Positions 1 to 5,988 of a stretch of DNA of 15,323 nt are shown in pieces. Under the pieces are notes generated by a model, which saw nothing but the letters and a program-made list of their open reading frames with translations, made no database searches and had not been told where the DNA came from. Source of the stretch: CAZLCC01 sp964558365 (GTDB lineage: Bacteria; Patescibacteriota; Saccharimonadia; Saccharimonadales; Saccharimonadaceae); the NCBI GenBank assembly GCA_964558365.1, contig CAZLCC010000006.1:1-15323 (forward strand). Direction: 5' to 3'. The position numbers and the translations under genes are program-made. Numbering within the stretch: the stretch's first letter is position 1; every line of letters starts with the position of its first letter.

Positions 1-142
1 AGCCTTGCTTCCGCTTGAGCTGCTGACGAGCCGGAGGCTTCCCAGGGTTTAGCTCCTCCAATAACCACTTCTTCAGCGTGGTAACTTGATGAAGGCGCTT
101 CTCGATGTTCTGGTTGGAAAGTGCGCTGATTACTTCCACCAT
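1..142 (-). CDS. Partial unknown protein, N-terminal 47 residues, runs off the left edge
   Basis: An open frame runs on the minus strand from ATG (142-140) to the window edge without a stop. The 47 visible residues are charged and helix-prone, with a KKWLLEEL stretch near the middle and a basic, Gln-rich end (QQLKRKQG). The codons are more GC-rich than in neighbouring genes. I do not recognise the family. No Shine-Dalgarno sequence precedes the ATG, but a TATTAT hexamer lies 7 nt upstream, so the message would be leaderless and would share its promoter with the divergent gene on the plus strand. A spurious ORF is possible because only 142 bases are visible, but the open frame and the promoter placement favour a real gene. 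Confidence 0.5.
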   Translation of the reverse strand, partial: MVEVISALSNQNIEKRLHQVTTLKKWLLEELNPGKPPARQQLKRKQG

Positions 143-148
143 TTAGTG

Positions 149-155
149 TATAATA
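149..155. promoter_or_regulatory. Two-way -10 element (TATAATA) serving two divergent leaderless starts
   Basis: TATAAT at 149-154 on the plus strand is followed by 6 nt and then the ATG at 161. Read on the minus strand, the same bases give TATTAT (155-150), followed by 7 nt and the ATG at 142. Neither side has a Shine-Dalgarno sequence or a convincing -35 box. The whole intergenic spacer is 18 bp. The symmetry of a -10 hexamer allows transcription both ways from one site. Use of this site is inferred. Confidence 0.55.
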
Positions 156-160
156 AAAAC

Positions 161-619
161 ATGAGCGACATAGTTACCAAAGAAGATTTTGTTGAATATA
201 TTACTGCTAATCCGGTGGCGACTTTAGGAACGATTAATGAAAATGGAACGCCGCTTGGCACAATTGTGTATGTGACGTGTATTAACACCGAAAAACTTTA
301 TTTTGTGACAAAGAACGAAACACTGAAATATAGGAATATTCAAAAGAACAATAGTGTGAGTGTGACGATTGTAAACACTGATGAAAACAGTACGTTACAG
401 GCTGGTGGTGCGGCAAAAACAATTGATGACGGCGAGATAATTAGTGCGGTAATGGCTGACATGGCAAGAATCTATGGCAAGAGTGCAGATTATTTACCAC
501 CAATTGCCAAGATTCGAGCGGGAGTATATGAAGTAGTTGAAATTAACCTAAGCGTTCTGCGGCTTGCTAATTTCAAGGGGGCTCGCGCAGGTGACCCAGA
601 TATATTTAAAGAAAAATAA
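161..619 (+). CDS. Pyridoxamine 5'-phosphate oxidase-like flavin (split-barrel) protein
   Basis: This 152-residue protein has the pattern of the FMN-binding split-barrel (PNPOx-like) family. An N-terminal strand segment 'PVATLGTINENGTP' is followed by 'IVYVTCINTEKLYFVTKNET', then 'KYRNIQKNNSVSVTIVN' and a 'TLQAGGAA' strand, as in general-stress-protein-26-like and PNPOx-like proteins. These usually bind FMN or F420 as dimers in the cytoplasm and reduce small molecules. The substrate cannot be told, and a role in PLP synthesis should not be assumed. The ATG at 161 is chosen because TATAAT ends 6 nt before it. An upstream TTG at 86 would overlap both the promoter and the divergent gene. It is followed after 18 nt by an SDR oxidoreductase, so the two are probably co-transcribed redox enzymes. 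Confidence 0.8.
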   Translation: MSDIVTKEDFVEYITANPVATLGTINENGTPLGTIVYVTCINTEKLYFVTKNETLKYRNIQKNNSVSVTIVNTDENSTLQAGGAAKTIDDGEIISAVMADMARIYGKSADYLPPIAKIRAGVYEVVEINLSVLRLANFKGARAGDPDIFKEK

Positions 620-637
620 GAATAAGGAGAAATAAAA

Positions 638-1432
638 ATGAACCAGCAGCCGCTAAGTGAACTTACTAATTTGAGCGGGAAGCGAGCGATTGTCACCGGT
701 GGTGCAGTGGGCATTGGTTATGGGATTAGCTATCGCCTAGCGGAAGCCGGTGCGAGCGTATTAATTGCAGATATAAACGAAGATAACTTAGATGAAGCAA
801 AAAATAAATTTGCTGATAAAAATTGGCACATTTCTTATGCACGGATTGATGTATCGAAACAAGAAGACATTGAAAAAATGTGCACCAAGGCGGTGCAAGA
901 ATTTGGCGGTATTGATATTTTAGTGAATAACGCGGGAATTTATCCGAATATTTCGGTAATGGATTTAGAGCCTGAAGAGTTTGATAAGGTGATGGCAATA
1001 AATGTGCGCAGTGTGTTTATGGCAACGCAAGCAGTGGCGAAGCAGATGATTGCCCAGGGCGGTGGCGGAAGGATTATTAACATTACTTCTATTGATGCAC
1101 TACACCCTTCTATGATTGGCTTGGCGCATTATGATGCATCGAAGCATGGTGTTTGGGGCTTTACAAAAAACACTGCGCTTGAGCTTGCGCAGCATAACAT
1201 TTGGGTAAATGCGATTGCGCCTGGTGGAATTGCAACGCCGGGCACGCAGCCAAAAGATAATGCCAAAGCAATTCCAAAAGAACAGATGGAAGTTTTTATG
1301 CAGAAGATCCCAATGCACAGGATGGGCGATGCCGACGAAATTGGCCGCGCAACACTCTTTTTAGCATCAGGCCTTTCGTCATATATGACCGGAAGCCAGG
1401 TCGTGGTTGATGGCGGTATGCTGCTAACGTAA
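638..1432 (+). CDS. Short-chain dehydrogenase/reductase (classical SDR)
   Basis: This 264-residue cytoplasmic oxidoreductase has a Rossmann fold and every hallmark of the classical SDR family. The glycine motif TGGAVGIG is at residues 20-27. An acidic residue at the end of strand 2 (D45, in IADIN) suggests NAD(H) rather than NADP(H). NNAG is at 97-100, with the tetrad N122, S151, Y165 and K169 (YDASK). The C-terminal GSQVVVDGGM is typical of FabG and glucose-dehydrogenase-like members. The substrate cannot be inferred. It could be a FabG-type 3-oxoacyl-ACP reductase, but no fatty-acid genes lie nearby. Translation uses a clear AAGGAG (624-629) 8 nt before the ATG, as expected for the second gene of an operon with the flavin-type protein. 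Confidence 0.88.
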   Translation: MNQQPLSELTNLSGKRAIVTGGAVGIGYGISYRLAEAGASVLIADINEDNLDEAKNKFADKNWHISYARIDVSKQEDIEKMCTKAVQEFGGIDILVNNAGIYPNISVMDLEPEEFDKVMAINVRSVFMATQAVAKQMIAQGGGGRIINITSIDALHPSMIGLAHYDASKHGVWGFTKNTALELAQHNIWVNAIAPGGIATPGTQPKDNAKAIPKEQMEVFMQKIPMHRMGDADEIGRATLFLASGLSSYMTGSQVVVDGGMLLT

Positions 1433-1436
1433 AAGC

Positions 1437-1465
1437 TTGTGCTTACGGTGTTATTAACGTACACT
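1437..1465 (+). promoter_or_regulatory. Promoter of the pilin-like gene pair
   Basis: TTGTGC (1437-1442), a 17-bp spacer and TACACT (1460-1465) lie between the SDR stop and the first pilin-like ATG at 1487. An AAAGGA Shine-Dalgarno sequence (1472-1477) lies 9 nt before that ATG. The elements are near consensus with ideal spacing. Use is inferred. Confidence 0.5.
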
Positions 1466-1486
1466 GACACTAAAGGAAAAATAGAA

Positions 1487-1861
1487 ATGTTGAAAAATTT
1501 TCTTGTAAGAAAACAAAATGGCTTTACAATTGTTGAGCTTATTATTGCCGTAGTGACAATAGGTATTTTTGCAGGTATGGTGATTAGTGCTAGTAATAAT
1601 TATTTGCAAAGAGCTGCAGAGCACAGCGCGAAGAATAGTCTCATAGCTGCAAGCGCTGAAATGAAAAAAGTACATAACAAAACGGGAGAATACCCATCCT
1701 CACTCTCGCAGGATGTTGCATTGTCTGGGATTGTTGTCAACGTTCATCAACATGATGCGGAAACATTTTGTGTACAAGCGGTATCCGAAAAGTACGCTGA
1801 TATAGCATTTCATATGGTCGAGAGTGATCGAAAAACTCAACAAGGAATGTGTCCTGGCTGA
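1487..1861 (+). CDS. Type IV pilin-like protein, short form ending at an in-frame TGA
   Basis: The 124-residue product begins with a prepilin leader ending in basic residues and G12, then F13-T-I-V-E17, the processing signature for prepilin peptidase (cut after Gly, Glu at +5). About 20 hydrophobic residues follow, forming the N-terminal pilin helix. The globular part resembles the next gene: KNSLI-AA-EMKK, an EYPSSL segment, ETFC (C95) and a second cysteine (C122), probably a disulfide. It would be inserted in the membrane and assembled into a pilus or pseudopilus. The start at 1487 has a Shine-Dalgarno sequence; the frame is open upstream to 1439 but has no RBS there. The TGA (1859-1861) falls just after the second cysteine, and the same frame continues for 135 codons. 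The product is therefore either a complete short pilin or a truncated longer one. Confidence 0.75.
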   Translation: MLKNFLVRKQNGFTIVELIIAVVTIGIFAGMVISASNNYLQRAAEHSAKNSLIAASAEMKKVHNKTGEYPSSLSQDVALSGIVVNVHQHDAETFCVQAVSEKYADIAFHMVESDRKTQQGMCPG

Positions 1862-2269
1862 GAAGGCTCTGGTGATGAATTTTCAGCGGAGCTTGATGGT
1901 GGCGGTGATAGTATTGTGATTTGGCCAGATACGACAGATCCGATGGATGTTCCGCTGACAATTAGTGGTGGGACGCCGCCGTACTCGCTTCAGTTGCTGT
2001 CGAACGGGTCGGGGACATCAGTGGCCGAAGTAAGCACAGACACTTATGAGATTATTGCGGATGCGTCAACCTCTGGTTGGAATTTTGAACTGTATATTAG
2101 CAGTGGGATATCTATTAGCACCAATGAACCTCATGGAGGTAGCCAATTTGAATATATTTGTGAGGACTGGATTATGAAGGATGTATTAGCTCAACTAAAA
2201 CTAAGAGTGAATGATAGTGATGATGGTGTGGTTGAAATACCTTTTACGCTATCATGCCAAAATAATTAA
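1862..2269 (+). pseudogene. Downstream half of the interrupted pilin-like gene: Gly/acidic linker plus Ig-like domain
   Basis: This segment continues the frame of the preceding pilin-like gene directly after its TGA, with no other stop, to TAA at 2267-2269. It encodes a Gly/Asp/Glu-rich linker (EGSGDE...LDGGGD) and then a segment with the look of a bacterial Ig-like beta-sandwich: VPLTISGGTPPYSLQLLSNG near the start, LKLRVNDSDDG and IPFTLSC near the end, with two cysteines. Restoring one codon at the TGA would give a 260-residue pilin plus adhesin-like domain, the same architecture as the next gene. A GTG at 1916 could start an independent ORF, but it has no signal peptide, no leader and no clear ribosome-binding site. 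I therefore read it as the detached or readthrough C-terminal half. Confidence 0.6.
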
Positions 2270-2296
2270 GGTTGTGGCTAAAAGAAGAAAGTTACT

Positions 2297-3403
2297 GTGA
2301 ATATGCGCGGTTTTACCATAATTGAGATTATCGTAGTAGTTGCTGTTGTTGGTGTTATGGCGAGCGTAACTATAGTAGGGGGCGGTAGCTATTTAGATCG
2401 GGCTGCTGAATCAAATACAAAAAACAGCCTTATTGAAGCGGCGCGAGAGATGAAAAAAATTTACAATCGACAAGGGGCATATCCAGTGAGCTTACCTTCT
2501 AATATCTCTCCGTTGTCTGGTGTTGAGCTTGCGTTGCTTAGCGGCGGTGAGACATTTTGCCTACAGGCGTCATCGAGAGGGAAAGTATTTTATATTAGTG
2601 ATTCATCTTTAGAACCGCAAGCTGAGTCATGCGGTAGTGGTTCTGGTGGCGGGGGCGGTGAGGAAGAGCCTGGTCCAACACCACCTGGCCCAACCAGCTA
2701 TAGCGAAGCCGTTGCGGCGGCTGGTGGAGATGCAGGTTCAGGGGGAAGCGCCGGCCCGAGTTCTAATTGCCTGTTCAATGAAAGTGGTAGCGCATATGTT
2801 AACTTTTCTTGCAATGGCGGTTTAAATGGCCAATTGCAACCAAATGCTCCAACGTTTGTAACGCAACAACCTGGTGCCATTCTTTCAAACCCATCAAACA
2901 CAGCGATCGGATTTAATGGCAATTCTCATTATTCATATGGTAACCCGGGAACATCTTTAAACAACCAAGGAGCAAACTGGAGTGTTGGCGTATGGGTGAA
3001 GCCAAACCAATCAGCAAGTTCACAAGCAATTGTATCCGCAGACGATAACTGGGCATTGCGATTTAATGGAGGATCAGGATTTACTTGCGCCATGAGGACG
3101 GGCAGTCCCTGGAATGTATCAACTGTTTCGGGCGGGCCATCTTCTGTTGCTGGCCAGTGGTACCACGTTGTGTGCACTTATCAGAGCGGAACATTGCGGC
3201 TATATGTTAATGGACAGCTTGTCGGTACAGCTACTGGTGTTCCAAATGGTCAAAGTGGTAATGGCAACTTTAGGCCGGGTTATATAAATAGTGGCTGGAC
3301 ATCCGGAGGATATTTAAATGGCTACATTGATGAGTTTGTTTTTTATAAAACAACACTCAGTGCGACCGATATCAGTAATCTTTACACGCAAGCTGGATAT
3401 TAA
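2297..3403 (+). CDS. Type IV pilin-like protein fused to a LamG/concanavalin A-like domain
   Basis: The product has 368 residues from GTG 2297, or 366 from ATG 2303. A very short leader (MNMRG or MRG) is followed by FTIIE and a hydrophobic helix, the type IV prepilin signature. The pilin head (to about residue 112) mirrors the upstream gene, with a cysteine pair C88/C112. A low-complexity linker of Gly, Glu and Pro (about 113-135) leads to a secreted domain of about 165 residues. Features of that domain (NWSVGVWVKP, WYHVVCTY, GTLRLYVNGQLVG, GYIDEFVFYKTTLS and a final DISNLY) match the LamG / Laminin_G_3 concanavalin A-like fold, which often binds glycans or surface proteins. The likely role is a minor or tip pilin carrying an adhesin for contact with a host or surface. 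Both candidate starts lie after AGAAG near 2284-2290. The gene is probably co-transcribed with the first pilin gene. Confidence 0.85.
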   Translation: MNMRGFTIIEIIVVVAVVGVMASVTIVGGGSYLDRAAESNTKNSLIEAAREMKKIYNRQGAYPVSLPSNISPLSGVELALLSGGETFCLQASSRGKVFYISDSSLEPQAESCGSGSGGGGGEEEPGPTPPGPTSYSEAVAAAGGDAGSGGSAGPSSNCLFNESGSAYVNFSCNGGLNGQLQPNAPTFVTQQPGAILSNPSNTAIGFNGNSHYSYGNPGTSLNNQGANWSVGVWVKPNQSASSQAIVSADDNWALRFNGGSGFTCAMRTGSPWNVSTVSGGPSSVAGQWYHVVCTYQSGTLRLYVNGQLVGTATGVPNGQSGNGNFRPGYINSGWTSGGYLNGYIDEFVFYKTTLSATDISNLYTQAGY

Positions 3404-3422
3404 ATAAGCGAGCAGATATACT
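3394..3422 (+). promoter_or_regulatory. Possible promoter of the MurF-like gene
   Basis: TATACT (3417-3422) lies 20 nt before the ATG, with a weak -35 (TGGATA, 3394-3399) at 17 bp that overlaps the end of the upstream gene. The short leader contains AAGAAG as a weak ribosome-binding site. Confidence 0.35.
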
Positions 3423-3442
3423 TTAATAAAGAAGTAGTTTAT

Positions 3443-4717
3443 ATGTTTAAAAATTTTATACAAAAACGTTTAGAAAAGTTAGCAAAGAAATATCTAAAAA
3501 AACACCAACCAACACTTGTTGTGGTTACAGGTAGCGTTGGCAAAACAAGCACAAAAATTGCGATTGCGACGGTGCTTTCTGGGCAGTATCGTGTGCGAGT
3601 GCATAAAGGTAACCATAATACCCACATGAGCGTGCCACTTGGTATTTTGGGGATTGATTACCCAGATAACATCCGATCATTAACAGAATGGCACAGAGTG
3701 TATAAGGCTGCAAAATTGCGAATTAAACAGCCAAAAGATACTGATGTGATTGTGCAGGAACTAGGAACAGATACTCCTGGCGACATTCCGCACTTTGGTG
3801 CTTATTTAAACCCAGACGTTGCAGTCGTAACGGCAGTAAGTCCAGAGCATATGGAATTTTTTAAAACAATTGATGCGGTGGCAAAAGAGGAGCTTTCGGT
3901 TGCGAGCTTTAGCAAACTAACCGTCATTAACAGAGATGATATTGCCAGCGAATTTGCTCAATATGCAGAAACAACAAATATTGATACGTACGGTACAAGT
4001 GCAGCTGCAGAATATAAATTTGAAATTATTGATTATAGCAAAGAAGGTTATAGCGGTACTTTTATATCTCCAGAATTTGGCGAAACACCAGTCGATCTAA
4101 AACTTGCAAGCGAACACAGTGTAAAAGCGGCGGTAGCGGCAGGCTTAGTTGCCACGAAACTCGGTATGTCTTCTGAGCAGATTAAGGAGGGTATGAAGAA
4201 GATCCGCCCTGTTGCCGGAAGGATGAATCTTTTGCGTGGAGTAGAGGGCGCCACGTTAATTGACGATACATATAACTCTAGCCCACTTGCGGTTGAAGCA
4301 GCACTGAGAACACTTTATCAGATGCAAGCACCACAAAAAATTGCCATCTTAGGCAGTATGAACGAACTTGGTGCAACATCACCACAAGCCCACGAGCAAG
4401 TTGGAAAAATGTGTAGCGGCGCTGAGCTCGCGTGGGTTGTGACTATTGGCGATGAAGCCGAGAAATATTTAGCACCCGCTGCAAAATCTCAGGGCTGCCA
4501 AGTCAAAAGTTTTAAAAGCCCAATAGACGCTGGTAGCTTTGCCCATAAAGTGCTCGAAAAAAACGCAATAGTGCTTGCCAAAGGTTCACAAAATGGTGTG
4601 TTTGCAGAAGAGGCGTTAAAAATTTTGTTGCATAGCACAGAAGAAGAGAAAGAACTTGTTCGCCAAGAGCCTCATTGGCTGAAAATTAAGCAAGAGCAGT
4701 TTGCTAAGATAAAATAA
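3443..4717 (+). CDS. murF: MurF-family Mur ligase lacking the usual N-terminal domain
   Basis: This 424-residue ATP-dependent amide ligase belongs to the Mur ligase family. MurF adds D-Ala-D-Ala to the UDP-MurNAc-tripeptide in the cytoplasmic stage of peptidoglycan synthesis. The P-loop GSVGKTS is at residues 30-36. A SPEHMEFF segment near 130-140 matches the conserved His region. GRMNLL and D274-D-T-Y-N-S-S-P correspond to the MurF 'DD.YNANP' motif. VLAKGS at 377-382 matches the C-terminal ligase domain. In standard MurF the P-loop lies near residue 110, so the N-terminal substrate-binding domain (about 75 residues) is missing and replaced by a basic helix of about 24 residues. The C-terminal end is longer and charged. 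Ligase fold and ATP site are clear; the exact substrate is inferred. MurT-like or CPR-specific Mur ligases are alternatives. Confidence 0.75.
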   Translation: MFKNFIQKRLEKLAKKYLKKHQPTLVVVTGSVGKTSTKIAIATVLSGQYRVRVHKGNHNTHMSVPLGILGIDYPDNIRSLTEWHRVYKAAKLRIKQPKDTDVIVQELGTDTPGDIPHFGAYLNPDVAVVTAVSPEHMEFFKTIDAVAKEELSVASFSKLTVINRDDIASEFAQYAETTNIDTYGTSAAAEYKFEIIDYSKEGYSGTFISPEFGETPVDLKLASEHSVKAAVAAGLVATKLGMSSEQIKEGMKKIRPVAGRMNLLRGVEGATLIDDTYNSSPLAVEAALRTLYQMQAPQKIAILGSMNELGATSPQAHEQVGKMCSGAELAWVVTIGDEAEKYLAPAAKSQGCQVKSFKSPIDAGSFAHKVLEKNAIVLAKGSQNGVFAEEALKILLHSTEEEKELVRQEPHWLKIKQEQFAKIK

Positions 4718-4721
4718 CTCA

Positions 4722-4730
4722 TGCTATTCT
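4722..4730 (+). promoter_or_regulatory. Extended -10 box for a leaderless gene
   Basis: TG-C-TATTCT is an extended -10 element lying just downstream of the murF stop and ending 7 nt before the ATG at 4738. No Shine-Dalgarno sequence lies in between, so transcription would begin at or within a base or two of the ATG. Confidence 0.5.
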
Positions 4731-4737
4731 TTGGCTT

Positions 4738-5952
4738 ATGGATATGAACCCTTATCACTCTCCGTTGCCACCACCACGACCTCCGCAGTCGCGTCAGCCA
4801 TCGCAATCGCCAAATCCCCCAAGCAGTAGCCCACAGCCTCAACCGCCAATACCAACTTCTGCTCCAGACCTTCCACCGCCACCAGAAGACCAACCAAGAA
4901 AAAGTAAGAAAAAAATCATTCTTGCAGTTGTGGCGGTTTTCTTGCTGCTTGGCAGTGGAGTTGCGTTTTATCTTTGGTACACAAACCCTGAAAGAGTAGT
5001 GAAAAATGCGATAGAGAAGATTATTAAGAGCCCTTCTTCAATTGCAGAACTTGAATATAAAGGCGTCACTCCTGACGGAGAAGAGGTGACGGTTGAGCTT
5101 CAAACAAAGAACGACAATCCAAGCTTAGCTGGTCAGCTTGATGCCAAAATAAAGCTAGAACTTAACGATCTTGACCTTGAAATTAATGGTGCCTGGATGG
5201 CCACAAAAGATGGTGATATTTATATAAAAATTAACAATCTCAGACAGCTATATCTGGACGCTGTTAAGTCAGAATATGGCGAGAGTTATTTAAATAGTAC
5301 TGAATTAAAGAAGGCGATTGTTGCACTTGTTAAAAAGGTTGATGGCGAATGGATAAAACTCGATTGGCAAGAGCTTGCGCAAGGTGCAACAAATGGCCAG
5401 ATAAAAGAGCGCAAGTGTTACCAAAAAGCTGTTGCGACGTTTTATGAAGACAAAGACCAGCAACAACAAATAACAGATATATATGGTGATAATAAGTTTG
5501 TTATCGTTAAAAACGACAGTGTTCTAGGCGGTTTCGGCAATGCAGTTTATGATGTACGATTCGATCTTGCAAAGATAAATAATTTTGGTAAAAAGGTAAG
5601 TAAGAGCGACGTGGCAAAAGCTCTAGAAAAATGCAGCGAGGCGGACAGCTCGGTTGCCGATTCTGTTGAAACAGACGAATCGCAACTAGAAGAAGCGCAA
5701 GAAGAGATGAATAAAGTAGATATTAAACTTTGGATTTCTCGCTGGACACACGATCTTACCGATGCAACTATTCGTTATGATGCAGAAGAAGGCGAGCATA
5801 CTCTAAAAATTAAAACAGACTTTAACGCTCATCCTAAAATTGAAGCGCCAAGTAAATCAATATCTCTGGAATCATTGCAAAAAGAACTTGAAGCAGTTAC
5901 GGCGCAAGCAATAGCTCAATCAATCCAAAATTCAGAAACTCAATCGCAGTAA
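4738..5952 (+). CDS. Membrane-anchored protein: proline-rich cytoplasmic N terminus, one TM helix, large extracytoplasmic domain
   Basis: I do not recognise a named family for this 404-residue protein. Residues 4-53 are dominated by Pro, Ser and Gln (HSPLPPPRPPQSR and similar). A basic stop (RKSKKK, 54-59) precedes one transmembrane helix (about 60-80), which predicts N-in/C-out topology. The outer part begins with PERVVKNAIEKI and has alternating strand-like segments (EVTVELQTK, LELNDLDLEING, DIYIKINNL). It recalls LolA/LppX-like lipoprotein folds of the type 'substrate proteins averaged over a mobile layer', but this is only a resemblance. Two cysteines (C227, C299) could form a disulfide. 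An acidic Gln/Glu-rich stretch (about 301-325) precedes the last segment. A -10 box immediately before the ATG suggests a leaderless message. Confidence 0.7.
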   Translation: MDMNPYHSPLPPPRPPQSRQPSQSPNPPSSSPQPQPPIPTSAPDLPPPPEDQPRKSKKKIILAVVAVFLLLGSGVAFYLWYTNPERVVKNAIEKIIKSPSSIAELEYKGVTPDGEEVTVELQTKNDNPSLAGQLDAKIKLELNDLDLEINGAWMATKDGDIYIKINNLRQLYLDAVKSEYGESYLNSTELKKAIVALVKKVDGEWIKLDWQELAQGATNGQIKERKCYQKAVATFYEDKDQQQQITDIYGDNKFVIVKNDSVLGGFGNAVYDVRFDLAKINNFGKKVSKSDVAKALEKCSEADSSVADSVETDESQLEEAQEEMNKVDIKLWISRWTHDLTDATIRYDAEEGEHTLKIKTDFNAHPKIEAPSKSISLESLQKELEAVTAQAIAQSIQNSETQSQ

Positions 5953-5968
5953 CATTCTCACCACTCTC

Positions 5969-5977
5969 TGTTATAAT
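5969..5977 (+). promoter_or_regulatory. Extended -10 promoter of leuS
   Basis: TG-T-TATAAT is a perfect extended -10 in the 36-bp gap before leuS. It ends 11 nt before the ATG, which leaves an untranslated leader of about 4-6 nt and no room for a Shine-Dalgarno sequence. No good -35 is seen, which is usual for extended -10 promoters. Confidence 0.6.
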
Positions 5978-5988
5978 AGCTATCAGTT

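Noticed and set aside
86..160. N-terminal extension of the flavin-type protein from TTG 86.
   Set aside because: It would cover the promoter and the divergent gene's coding part; the family N terminus begins at ATG 161.
1439..1486. Upstream start of the first pilin-like gene at 1439.
   Set aside because: It overlaps the promoter, has no Shine-Dalgarno sequence and would give a leader unlike prepilin leaders; ATG 1487 has AAAGGA at good spacing.
1859..1861. TGA read as glycine (code 25, as in Gracilibacteria/Absconditabacteria), which would fit the Gly-rich linker.
   Set aside because: No conserved gene here (leuS, trmD, rnc, nusB, murF-like) contains TGA as a sense codon despite many glycines. 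TGA also ends the 13233 gene, where readthrough would run about 58 codons antisense through the ZIP gene. The standard code fits better.
1859..1861. TGA as selenocysteine.
   Set aside because: The paralogue has Gly/Ser, not Cys, at this linker position, and no clear SECIS-like stem-loop was seen just downstream.
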